This document shows positions 24,015 to 32,569 of a stretch of 63,657 bases of DNA, in pieces; position 1 is the first letter of the stretch, and each line of letters begins with the position of its first letter. Under the pieces are notes generated by a model. It was not told the DNA's origin and ran no database searches. It saw only the letters and a list, made by a program, of their open reading frames with translations. This stretch comes from Acidobacteriota bacterium (GTDB taxonomy: Bacteria; Acidobacteriota; Terriglobia; Bryobacterales; Bryobacteraceae), in contig JAPKYZ010000091.1 of assembly GCA_026394055.1 (NCBI GenBank), positions 1 to 63,657 on the forward strand. The letters run 5' to 3'. A program made the translations under genes and the position numbers.

Positions 24015-24877
24015 AGAAGAATTGTTTGCTGCTTATCTTCGCCGGGGCTGTTTTTGCGGCGGAGCCCGTGCCGGTTTCGATCCGCTTTGCGGCTCGCGTG
24101 AATGGTGCGCCATTTGCCTGCGGTCAGAAGTTCGAAGGCGTCGGCACTACCGCTTCGACGCTGTCGCCTCGCGACTTCCGCTTCTATGTCCACAACGTCC
24201 GTTTAGTGGATTCAGCGGGACAGGAGACGCCCGTCGAGGTTCGTCAGGACGGCAAGTGGCAGCTGGATGGCGTTGCCCTGCTTGATTTCGAGAATGCCAC
24301 TGGCGGTTGCACCAACGGGACACCGGATCTGAATGACGTGATCACCGGTACCGTTCCGGCTGGCAAGCAGTGGCGCGGTGTGCGCTTCACGCTGGGGGTG
24401 CCGTTTGAAAAGAATCACACCGACCTGACCACGATGCCGTCGCCACTCAATCTGACGGCGCTCTCGTGGGTATGGAATGCGGGACGCAAGTTTGCGCGGC
24501 TGGACTTCGCCAGCACCGGGCTCCCGCGCGGGGTCGCGATTCACCTGGGCAGCACCGGTTGCACGCCCAACACCACCAAGACCACTGTCCCCACCCAATG
24601 CAGCGAGCCGAATCGGGCGGAGGTCACGCTCGCCGGCTTTGACCCGGTCCAGGACGTGGTGGTGGCCGACCTGGGGCGGCTGCTGAAGGACTCAAACGTC
24701 GACGTCAATCAAGAAAAGACGCCCTCCGGCTGCATGTCCGGCCTGGGCGATAGCGACTGTGCGCCGATCTTCGCCAACTTCGGTCTGCCGTTCAACGGCC
24801 AGTCTGGCAAGCAGACTTTCTTTGCGGCGGACCGCCCGGCAAAGGCGCCCGGCACCTCGACCAGGACGGAGCGATAG
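24011..24877 (+). CDS. mbnP: MbnP-type protein (metallo-mystery pair, four-Cys motif)
   Basis: The 288-residue exported protein has a signal peptide (MKKNCLLLIFAGAVFAA), a beta-sandwich-like sequence with DFRFYVHNVRLV, the family block LTALSWVWNAGRKFARLDF, and the Cys pattern C37 and C98-99 region, TGCTP, TQCSEP, SGCMS, DCAPI. In characterised MbnP a Trp is converted to kynurenine by its partner MbnH and then binds copper. The WVWN Trp here is a candidate. The partner gene follows 4 bases later. Confidence 0.85.
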   Translation: MKKNCLLLIFAGAVFAAEPVPVSIRFAARVNGAPFACGQKFEGVGTTASTLSPRDFRFYVHNVRLVDSAGQETPVEVRQDGKWQLDGVALLDFENATGGCTNGTPDLNDVITGTVPAGKQWRGVRFTLGVPFEKNHTDLTTMPSPLNLTALSWVWNAGRKFARLDFASTGLPRGVAIHLGSTGCTPNTTKTTVPTQCSEPNRAEVTLAGFDPVQDVVVADLGRLLKDSNVDVNQEKTPSGCMSGLGDSDCAPIFANFGLPFNGQSGKQTFFAADRPAKAPGTSTRTER

Positions 24878-24881
24878 CTTC

Positions 24882-26360
24882 ATGAAGCTGATCGCTTGGC
24901 TGTTTCTGGGCATGGCGGCCGCGTGGGCGCATGACGCCCACGGCCGCTCCACCGCACCGCCAGAAGCGTTGCGCCTGACCAACCCCCTGGCCCCCGGCCA
25001 GCGAGATGCCGCGCTGGCCGCTCGCCTGTACGAGCAGCACTGCGGCGGCTGCCATGGGGTGGACGGAAGATCAATGACGCCCCTGGCGGGCAAGTTGAAG
25101 GTCCGGCCCACTAATCTGGCGAACTACCTGATGGAGTCGATGAAGGACGGCGAGATCTACTGGGTGGTGACCCATGGCATTGGTGCTTCGATGCCGGCGT
25201 TCCACCAGTTGCCGGACGATCAACGCTGGCAGTTGGTGGGCCATGTTCGTGCCCTTCGCGCGCAGCAGCGGGCAATTGAGAAGGCCAGGCTCGGCTCCTA
25301 TGACTGGAAGCTGCCGCCCGGCTTTCCGCTGCCCAACGTTCCGCCCGACAATCCGATGACCGCAGCCAAGGTCACGCTGGGACGGCATCTGTTCTATGAC
25401 CAGCGCCTCTCGCTGAACCAGACACAATCCTGCGCCAGTTGCCACAAGCAGGAGCTGGCCTTCACCGACGGACGGCCACGTGGCATCGGCTCCACGAAAG
25501 AGAAGCATCCCCGGGGCTCGATGAGCTTGGCCAACATGGCGTACACACCGATCCTGACGTGGGCCAACCCCAACTTACGCCGTCTGGAGACGCAGGCGCT
25601 GGCGCCATTGTTTGGCGATCACCCGGTGGAGCTCGGCATGGCGGGCAAGGAGGACCTGATGGCGGAACGGCTCAAGGCCGACGCCCGCTACCGCAAGATG
25701 TTTGCCGAGGCGTTTCCGGAGCAGCCGGAGCCGTTCAACCTGGCCAACATCACCAAAGCCATCGCCTCGTTTGAGCGCACGCTGCTGTCGGGCGATTCAC
25801 CCTTTGACCGGTACCGCAATGGCGATGATGCCAACGCCATCACCCCCGCGGCCAAGCGCGGCGAGGCGCTGTTTTTCAGCGAGCGTCTGGAGTGTTTCCA
25901 TTGCCATGGCGGCTTCAACCTGACCGGTTCCGTGGACTATCTCGACAAGGGTTTTGTCGAAGTGGAGTTTCACAACACCGGCCTTTACCGGCACTACGAA
26001 ACACCGAACACGGGCCTGGAAGAGTTCACGCACGACGAAGAAGACAACGGCAAGTTCCGGGCTCCGACCCTGCGCAACATCGCGGTGACGGCGCCCTATA
26101 TGCACGACGGCAGCGTGGCGACGCTGGAAGCCGCAGTCGATCACTACGCGAAAGGCGGCCGTGGTGGAGATCATCCCGCCAAGAGCGAGTTCATCAAGAG
26201 TTTCGACCTGACGGCGCAAGAGAAGCGCGATCTGGTTGAATTTCTGCGCTCGCTGACGGACCAGACGTTCTTGCGCAACCCGCAGTTCGGCAATCCTTGG
26301 CCTCCCGCCAAGACAACCGCAACCCAACGCCCCACCGGGCAGAAAGGCAGTACACGATGA
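24882..26360 (+). CDS. mbnH: MbnH-type haem enzyme with an extra N-terminal cytochrome c domain
   Basis: The 492-residue protein has a signal peptide and three CxxCH haem sites: CGGCH (residues 54-58) in an N-terminal class I cytochrome c domain, then CASCH (184-188) and CFHCH (338-342) in the MauG/MbnH-like part. MbnH proteins are di-haem enzymes that oxidise a Trp of MbnP. The extra haem domain may feed electrons, which is inference. The ATG at 24882 was chosen because MKLIAWLFLG is a signal start; the stop overlaps the next start (ATGA). Confidence 0.87.
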   Translation: MKLIAWLFLGMAAAWAHDAHGRSTAPPEALRLTNPLAPGQRDAALAARLYEQHCGGCHGVDGRSMTPLAGKLKVRPTNLANYLMESMKDGEIYWVVTHGIGASMPAFHQLPDDQRWQLVGHVRALRAQQRAIEKARLGSYDWKLPPGFPLPNVPPDNPMTAAKVTLGRHLFYDQRLSLNQTQSCASCHKQELAFTDGRPRGIGSTKEKHPRGSMSLANMAYTPILTWANPNLRRLETQALAPLFGDHPVELGMAGKEDLMAERLKADARYRKMFAEAFPEQPEPFNLANITKAIASFERTLLSGDSPFDRYRNGDDANAITPAAKRGEALFFSERLECFHCHGGFNLTGSVDYLDKGFVEVEFHNTGLYRHYETPNTGLEEFTHDEEDNGKFRAPTLRNIAVTAPYMHDGSVATLEAAVDHYAKGGRGGDHPAKSEFIKSFDLTAQEKRDLVEFLRSLTDQTFLRNPQFGNPWPPAKTTATQRPTGQKGSTR

Positions 26361-26482
26361 GGTGGAAAGCAGTGTGTTTGACGGCGCTGGCCGCCGGGAT
26401 CAAGACAGTTGGTGGCCGCAGGGGCGCGGCCTGCAATTTATGGTGCGAGCAGACCGCCGACGGCAGCTGGGGGAGCAAATGA
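26357..26482 (+). CDS. 41-residue ORF coupled to both neighbours
   Basis: The frame from ATG 26357 encodes 41 residues (MRWKAVCLTALAAGIKTVGG...) with three Cys. Its start overlaps the MbnH-like stop, and its stop overlaps the dismutase ATG, both as ATGA. That double overlap argues for real translation, whatever the function. It could simply relay ribosomes to the dismutase gene. It has a hydrophobic segment at residues 6-14 but no clear signal peptide. Confidence 0.5.
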   Translation: MRWKAVCLTALAAGIKTVGGRRGAACNLWCEQTADGSWGSK

Positions 26483-27162
26483 ACCGGCGCCACATGATCC
26501 TGTCTCTCGGAGGTGGCCTGGCCGCTGCCTCTCTGTCGGCTTCGGCCGCACCGGCGACTCTGCCGAAGTTGCCCTATGCCTTCGACGCACTGGAGCCCTA
26601 TATCGACGCGCGGACCATGGAGATCCACCATGGCCGGCATCATCAGGCCTACGTCGACAACTTGAACAAGGCCATCGGTGGCGATCCGAAACTCAACTCG
26701 TTGAGCATTGAAGATCTGCTGGGCAAGCTCGATACCGTACCGGAGGCGATCCGGACCGCCGTGCGCAACAACGGTGGCGGCCATGCCAACCACAGCTTGT
26801 TCTGGCAGGTACTGGCACCCGCCAAGGGGCAAGCGCCCAAGGGCAAGCTGGTAGCCGCCCTCGACAAGACCTTCGGCAGCCAGGCCGCCTTTGAAGACAA
26901 ACTACGCGCCACCGCTCAGGGCCAGTTCGGCAGCGGCTGGGCGTGGCTGAGCCTGAATGCGAAGAACGAACTGCTGCTCGAAGGCTACCCCAATCAGGAC
27001 GGCCCACTGATGCGGCAACAGCGGCCGCTATTGGGCATCGATGTCTGGGAGCATGCTTACTACCTGAAGTATCAGAACAAGCGCGCTGATTATCTGGCCG
27101 CCGTAACGAAAGTCATCAACTGGGATTTTGTGAGTGAGCGCTACGAGGCGCTGGCCAAATGA
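26479..27162 (+). CDS. Exported Mn/Fe superoxide dismutase
   Basis: The 227-residue enzyme converts superoxide to oxygen and peroxide. Metal ligands are H50 (MEIHHGRHH), H105 (NNGGGHANHSLFW), D188 and H192 (GIDVWEHAYY). The GGGHANH and DVWEHAYYL blocks resemble the manganese type. The N-terminus MNRRHMILSLGGGLAAASLSASA suggests export (twin-Arg-like), unlike the usual cytoplasmic enzyme. It follows the MbnH-like gene, fitting a periplasmic redox role. Confidence 0.92.
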   Translation: MNRRHMILSLGGGLAAASLSASAAPATLPKLPYAFDALEPYIDARTMEIHHGRHHQAYVDNLNKAIGGDPKLNSLSIEDLLGKLDTVPEAIRTAVRNNGGGHANHSLFWQVLAPAKGQAPKGKLVAALDKTFGSQAAFEDKLRATAQGQFGSGWAWLSLNAKNELLLEGYPNQDGPLMRQQRPLLGIDVWEHAYYLKYQNKRADYLAAVTKVINWDFVSERYEALAK

Positions 27163-27911
27163 CACGACGCACGTTCGCCCAAGTCAGCGCCGCCGGGGCC
27201 GCTGCGCAAACGGCCAAGCCGGAGCAGATCCTGATGCTCGTTTACCCTGGGATGACATTGCTGGACCTGATCGGGCCGCAGCAGGTGTTCGGGTATCTAA
27301 TGGGTGTTGAAGTATCGCTGGTGGCCAAGTCGAAAGACCCGGTCACCAGTGATACCGGCGTTCGCGTGCTTCCTGACAAAACGTTTGCCGAAGCCCCGTT
27401 GGCGCCCGACATTCTGTTTGTGCCGGGCGGCGGTAGAGGAACCGTGGCGCTGATGAGCGACACCGCGACGCTCGAGTTTCTTGCCTCACGGGGCAAGAAT
27501 GCCCGCTACGTCACCAGTGTTTGTTCGGGATCGTTGGTGCTGGGGGCGGCGGGGCTGTTGCGGGGCTACAAGGCCACCTCGCACTGGGCAGTCCGCGAGG
27601 TCCTGCCATCCCTGGGCGCGGAGTTGGTGAACGCCCGCGTCGTGGAGGACCGCAACCGGATCACCGCCGGCGGCATCACCTCCGGTATCGACTTTGGGTT
27701 GAAGCTGGCCGCGCGCTTGCGGGGAGATGACTATGCCCGAGCATTGGAGCTGACGCTCGAATACGACCCGCAGCCGCCCTTCCGCTCCGGCACGCCCGAG
27801 AAGGCACCACCGAACATCACCGCCCAGGCTCGCCAGATGTACGCGCCGCTCGTGAAGGCCGCCCACGCTTCGGCAGCGAGGGCCCGGCAGAGCTGGCACC
27901 CTCAGCCCTAG
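27159..27911 (+). CDS. DJ-1/PfpI family protein with export-like N-terminus
   Basis: The 250-residue protein begins MTRRTFAQVSAAGAAAQ, which looks like a twin-Arg-type signal. The DJ-1/PfpI domain follows: ILMLVYPGMTLLDLIGP, VPGGGRGT and the nucleophile block VTSVCSGSLVLGAAG. Related proteins act as isonitrile hydratases or glyoxalases; the activity is not predictable. It overlaps the dismutase stop by ATGA and ends the operon. Confidence 0.87.
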   Translation: MTRRTFAQVSAAGAAAQTAKPEQILMLVYPGMTLLDLIGPQQVFGYLMGVEVSLVAKSKDPVTSDTGVRVLPDKTFAEAPLAPDILFVPGGGRGTVALMSDTATLEFLASRGKNARYVTSVCSGSLVLGAAGLLRGYKATSHWAVREVLPSLGAELVNARVVEDRNRITAGGITSGIDFGLKLAARLRGDDYARALELTLEYDPQPPFRSGTPEKAPPNITAQARQMYAPLVKAAHASAARARQSWHPQP

Positions 27912-27924
27912 CCGCAGCTCCGGG

Positions 27925-30006
27925 CTAGAACATCTCGGGCACCGTCCGGCGCAGCGTCCAGGCTTCGCCACGGACCACGACGCTCGAGCGCGCCGGGCCG
28001 GTGGCTACTTCGGTGACGGCGCCGATCAACCCCGGGGACAGTTGGTTGGGCGTCACGGGCGACACCAGCGTCACCCGGCGCGGCACCAGCGTCCGCAGCA
28101 CATCGGGCAAGTCAAAGTGCTTCAGGATGCCGGGCACCACCGCGTTGTCCTGATGGCTGTGCACGGCCGCGTCGACGATGGCACTGTAGGAGAGCACGCT
28201 TCGCTCCAGCACCAGCTGCCCGAAGCCAGAGTCGAGCGCCGCGGCGAAGATGGCCGCCGGGCCCAGCGTACCCTTGGCCAGCAGACCAACGCGCCGGTCG
28301 CCAATGCGGGAGCGCAGATAACGGTTCGCCATCACCAGATCCGCCGCCTGCATCTCCACCAGATTGCGCCCCAGCAGCCACGTCCGGGCCGCCAACTGGT
28401 AAGGGCCGCTATAGTCGCCCACGCCTCGAGCGCGGTAGCCTTCGCCGGAGCCGCGGGGGTCCACCGCGAGCACCACGTGCCCCGCCCGCACAAGCTCGGC
28501 GATGTCCGGGTCGCCCGCGGTGCCCGCCCCGGAGGCGAAGATCCAGGCGCGCGTGGGAGGTTCGGCCAGAGTCTGGTAGTACAGCAGGGCCGGAATGGAC
28601 ACGCCGCCTTCCACCGCCAGTTCCAGCTTCTCCACCTGATAGCCATCCTGAGCCACCTTTCCGCGGACGGACGCGGGCGGCGAACCGGCGGCGGGCTCAC
28701 GATAACCGATCACTTGCTTGATCCGGGCCACCGTCACCGGCTCGGCGCGCTTCTCGCGCGTGGTCTTCAGCTCCGCCGCCAGCTTCCGGTTCAGCGATTG
28801 CACGGTCTCGGTCCCCCCGGAAGTGGACACCTGACCGGTGGAGGTGGCGTAGAGCTTGGTCTCTTCTTCGGTGAGGATCTCGCCCTCCGCTCCGTCGGAG
28901 TCCTTGCCCAACAGCCATTTTTCCAGCCACCGGTTGGCCGCCTGACGGCGCGGCTTGGACCAGCCGTGCGTATCGTCAAACTCGAAGTAGCCCATCTTCT
29001 CACCCCCGGTCAGCAGGTCGAACAATCGCTGCGTCTGCTTGAACGTGGTGCGGGCGCCATCAATCGGGAAGTAGTCGCGGATGGCCGTGGTCATCAGGAA
29101 CGGCCGGGGAGCGGCCGCGAGCGCGAAGTCACCAAAATCAAGGCCGCGCGCGATGAACTCCGGCCACACTTGCTCGGCATCCTGCGGGCCGGGGCCGGAC
29201 CACAGCTCCCGCCACCGCGTCATATAGCAGGATGAGACGACACCGGCCAGCCGCGGCTCCATCACGGCCAGATAGGCCGCCTGCGTGCCCCCGCCAGAGT
29301 TACCGGCGACCGCAATGCGCTTCGGGTCAATCTCCGGGCGCGTGAGCAGATAGTCAAACGCGCGGATGCCATCGTGGATCTCATAACGCGCCATGCTGGT
29401 ACCTGTGAGCAGGCACTGCAGCCCGGCCATCTGATGCTCCGGCACGCCAATGCCCGCGCGAGACTTGCCGCTCACCGGGTCCAGAAACTCCAGGCGCTCC
29501 CCTTGACCCGGAGGGTCATACGCCAACACCGCAATGCCCCGTTGCGCGAACCCGATGAAGGCCGTCTGATAAGTGGAAGACGCCTTGCCATTCACCGAAT
29601 GCCCCGCCACGCCCAGCACCGCCGGAAACGGCTTGCGGCCGCGCGCCGGCAAGTAGAGGTTGGCCGTCACCTGAAAGCCCGGCAGGCTCTCAAAGATGAT
29701 GTTCTCGATCCGGTAGCCTTCGCCCTCAAGGGGAGCCTTGCTGGTCACACGGGCGTTCAGCGGAGTCTTCCCCGCCGGCAAGCCACCGATCAGTTCGCGG
29801 GCGGTGCGGCGCACATACTCCTGCCGCGCCTTGATCTGCGCCGCGCTCGACAAGGCGGCCACGGTGCGCTCGCGCTGGTCCCAGTGGGTCTCGGCCTGCT
29901 GGGTCAGCCAGCGCTCAAACTGTTTGGGATAGTCACCGCCCACCGTAAGACCAGGCGCTTGGGCGAGCAACGCTGCGGCCGTGAGGAGCCAGACAAGATT
30001 CCGCAT
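27925..30006 (-). CDS. Exported alpha/beta hydrolase (two-domain acetyl esterase-like)
   Basis: A 693-residue protein from ATG 30006, where a signal peptide (MRNLVWLLTAAALLAQAPG) begins. The first half has the alpha/beta hydrolase blocks VLGVAGHSVNGK and KRIAVAGNSGGGTQAAYLAV, a G-x-S-x-G nucleophile elbow, and DDTHGW. The second half carries another hydrolase-like region (IFASGAGTAGDPDIAELVR). The family resembles acetyl-xylan esterase relatives common in Acidobacteria. The substrate is unknown. Confidence 0.82.
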   Translation of the reverse strand: MRNLVWLLTAAALLAQAPGLTVGGDYPKQFERWLTQQAETHWDQRERTVAALSSAAQIKARQEYVRRTARELIGGLPAGKTPLNARVTSKAPLEGEGYRIENIIFESLPGFQVTANLYLPARGRKPFPAVLGVAGHSVNGKASSTYQTAFIGFAQRGIAVLAYDPPGQGERLEFLDPVSGKSRAGIGVPEHQMAGLQCLLTGTSMARYEIHDGIRAFDYLLTRPEIDPKRIAVAGNSGGGTQAAYLAVMEPRLAGVVSSCYMTRWRELWSGPGPQDAEQVWPEFIARGLDFGDFALAAAPRPFLMTTAIRDYFPIDGARTTFKQTQRLFDLLTGGEKMGYFEFDDTHGWSKPRRQAANRWLEKWLLGKDSDGAEGEILTEEETKLYATSTGQVSTSGGTETVQSLNRKLAAELKTTREKRAEPVTVARIKQVIGYREPAAGSPPASVRGKVAQDGYQVEKLELAVEGGVSIPALLYYQTLAEPPTRAWIFASGAGTAGDPDIAELVRAGHVVLAVDPRGSGEGYRARGVGDYSGPYQLAARTWLLGRNLVEMQAADLVMANRYLRSRIGDRRVGLLAKGTLGPAAIFAAALDSGFGQLVLERSVLSYSAIVDAAVHSHQDNAVVPGILKHFDLPDVLRTLVPRRVTLVSPVTPNQLSPGLIGAVTEVATGPARSSVVVRGEAWTLRRTVPEMF

Positions 30007-30035
30007 GCATGGAGCATACCCCGGAACACACGCTC

Positions 30036-32438
30036 TCAGCGCGCCGAACTGGCGGCCGGCTTTGCCCTGGCGCCGCCCAGCCAGCGGGCCAGCATCGCCT
30101 CCAGCACGCTTAGCTCCAGCGGCTTGCTCAAGTAGTCGTTCATGCCGGATTCCAGGCATCGCTCCCGGTCGCCCGTCATGGAGCTGGCCGTCATGGCCAC
30201 CACGGGCGTATAGCGCGCCGGTTCCGGCAGCTTGCGGATCTCGCGGGTGGCTTCCAGGCCCGACATGCCGGGCATCTGCACATCCATCAGCACCAGATCG
30301 GGCGCCAGCAGCCTCACCATGGCCAAACCGTCGGCGCCATCGGAAGCCAACTCCACCTGGCAGCCGGTCCGTTCGAGCAGACGCTGCGCCACGGCGCGAT
30401 TGATGGGGTTGTCTTCCACCACCAGCACCCGCCAGCCCGCGAACCGGGGACGGGCTTCCGGCAAACCAGCGCGCTCCGGCGCCAGCTCCGGCGGAGCCTT
30501 CGACGGCCGTACCTGCAGCGGCAAGTCAAAGCTGAAGGTGGTGCCCTGGCCGGGCTGGCTGATCACACTGATCGTGCCGCCCATCCTTTCCACCAGCTGC
30601 CGGGAGATGGCCAGGCCCAGGCCGGTGCCGCCAAACCGGCGCGTCACCGAATCGTCCACCTGCGAGAACGGCTTGAACAACCGGCTGATCTGGTCCGGCG
30701 CGATGCCGATCCCGGAATCCTCCACCGCAAACCGCAGCGGCGTCGTGGGCAGCTCTTCAGTGGAGTCCGGTTGATACGCGAACGGCCTCCTGGCCGCAGC
30801 GTCCGGCCCGGTGGGCGCGGGCAGTCCCACCCGCACCGTTACGTGACCCTGGGCGGTGAACTTCAAGGCGTTGGCGGCCAGATTCATCAGCACCTGCAGC
30901 AGACGTCCAGAATCGCCGCGCAGGATGTCCGGCACATCATCCTCCACTTCCAGCGCAAACTTCACGCCCGGGGCAGCGCTGGGCCGCAGCAGCGCCATCA
31001 ACTCCGCCAGCCGCGAGCGGAGCGTGAAATCGGTGAGCACCAGCGTCATCTTGCCCGCGCCGATGCGGGAGAAATCAAGGATGTCATTCAGGATCGCCAG
31101 TAGAGAGCGGGCGGAGCTGGTGGCCAAGTCCACCGATTCCCGCTGCGGCGGGTCCAGCCGCGTGCCTTGCAGCGATTGCAGCATGCCCAGCACGCCGTTC
31201 ATTGGGGTCCGCAACTCATGGCTGATGTTGGCCACAAAGCGGTCCTTCATCTCCGAGGCCCGGCTGCTCAGCTCGAGCGCCCCGGAGAGATCCTTTAACG
31301 CCTGGCTAAGCCTAGCCTGCGCCATCCGGCGCTGGAGAATGTTCCGGCTGAGGGTGACAATCACCAGCGCCTGTAGGGTAAAGAACACCGCGCCACCGGC
31401 CAGCCAGGAGCCGTAGTCGCGCCAGGCCGAGGTGGGCCGGTTGACGATCGACGCTTCGGCGGGCACGGGAGCGCGGGTCAAGCCCCAGCGTTCCAGCTCG
31501 CTGTAATCGAGCAGAAGACGATGCGGGTAGTCCGCCAGCAACGGGATGGAGCCCGGCGCTTCACCCTTCAGCACCCGGAGCGCCAGGCGCGCCACCATCC
31601 CGCCATGTTCGAACCCTTCATTGGGTGTGCCGGCGAGAATGCCCCGGCCCACCTGGCTGATCAGGGCGCCATAGGCCGGCATATTCGCCACGGCCGCAAT
31701 GCCATACTCGCCCTCAGCGGCGGAGATGTATTGGTTGTCCCGGTCCTGCCGGAACTGATTCAGCATCAGAATCGCACCCGGTTGCGCCGTCCGCAGGGTC
31801 TGCTTGATTTCGGGCAGGGACAGCTTGGCCCCATCGAGCAGGTGCACCTTCAAGCCGGGCAAGGACTGAGCACTGGTCTCCACCTGCTGCTTGACGGTCG
31901 CGCCCTGGGGTGAGTTGTCAGCCACCAGATACAGCTCGCGAGCGGTGGGGTGCAACTGAGTGGCGAGGGTCAACAATCGTGAGGCGGGCGCCAGTTCCAG
32001 TACTCCGGTGACGCGGTCCCGCGGCACAGCGGCCACCAGCGGCGACGGCACGACACCGCCAAACACGATGGGGATCCGGTCGAACATCCCTTGGCTGTGA
32101 TGAAGGACAAAATCGAGCGCTTCGTCGTCCACGGCAACAACCAGATCAAACTTCCGCCCGGCGTGCTTCAACTTCAGGGTGCGGCGGAAGGGCTCGATTA
32201 GTTGCGGATACGGCCGGCGGCGCGCCTCAAGGAATTCAAACCACAAAATCTTGTCGTGTGTTTGATCAAATGTGGTGCGAATTCCGCGGGTAATTTCGTC
32301 GGTCCATTCATACCCAGCGCGGTAAGAATGAAGGACGAGCACTTCCTGGCCGCCAGCAGCCGCAAGACTGCACCCTAGCCAAAGGCCCCCCCAAATGAAT
32401 GCGAGTTTCCCCACATTTGTACAGCTGATACCGCTCAT
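30036..32438 (-). CDS. Hybrid histidine kinase with ABC substrate-binding-like sensor
   Basis: About 800 residues from ATG 32438. The periplasmic sensor (VLVLHSYRAGYEWTDE start, IVFGGVVPSPL) resembles the ABC substrate-binding superfamily, not a PAS domain. A membrane helix near residue 340 follows, then HisKA (NISHELRTPMNGVLGM), an ATPase domain (DSGIGI, GGTGLGLAI) and a C-terminal receiver (VLVVEDNPINR, phosphoacceptor in VLMDVQMPGMSG). It senses a ligand outside the cytoplasm; no partner regulator is adjacent. Confidence 0.9.
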   Translation of the reverse strand: MSGISCTNVGKLAFIWGGLWLGCSLAAAGGQEVLVLHSYRAGYEWTDEITRGIRTTFDQTHDKILWFEFLEARRRPYPQLIEPFRRTLKLKHAGRKFDLVVAVDDEALDFVLHHSQGMFDRIPIVFGGVVPSPLVAAVPRDRVTGVLELAPASRLLTLATQLHPTARELYLVADNSPQGATVKQQVETSAQSLPGLKVHLLDGAKLSLPEIKQTLRTAQPGAILMLNQFRQDRDNQYISAAEGEYGIAAVANMPAYGALISQVGRGILAGTPNEGFEHGGMVARLALRVLKGEAPGSIPLLADYPHRLLLDYSELERWGLTRAPVPAEASIVNRPTSAWRDYGSWLAGGAVFFTLQALVIVTLSRNILQRRMAQARLSQALKDLSGALELSSRASEMKDRFVANISHELRTPMNGVLGMLQSLQGTRLDPPQRESVDLATSSARSLLAILNDILDFSRIGAGKMTLVLTDFTLRSRLAELMALLRPSAAPGVKFALEVEDDVPDILRGDSGRLLQVLMNLAANALKFTAQGHVTVRVGLPAPTGPDAAARRPFAYQPDSTEELPTTPLRFAVEDSGIGIAPDQISRLFKPFSQVDDSVTRRFGGTGLGLAISRQLVERMGGTISVISQPGQGTTFSFDLPLQVRPSKAPPELAPERAGLPEARPRFAGWRVLVVEDNPINRAVAQRLLERTGCQVELASDGADGLAMVRLLAPDLVLMDVQMPGMSGLEATREIRKLPEPARYTPVVAMTASSMTGDRERCLESGMNDYLSKPLELSVLEAMLARWLGGARAKPAASSAR

Positions 32439-32512
32439 TAGACACGAAGTTAACAAATCCGGAGCCGCTCCACACCGGGGTATCGGGCGGGCGGCGCGAC
32501 GCATGGCGCCAA

Positions 32513-32547
32513 ATACAAAAAGGGCGGCACCCGAAGGCACCGCCCTT
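32513..32547 (-). terminator. Intrinsic terminator after second TonB receptor
   Basis: Read on the minus strand, AAGGGCGGTGCC...GGTGCCGCCCTT forms a hairpin followed by TTTTTGTATTT. It lies just beyond the stop of the receptor gene, between it and the hybrid kinase. Confidence 0.8.
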
Positions 32548-32569
32548 GATGGTTCAGCTTCCGTGGTGA

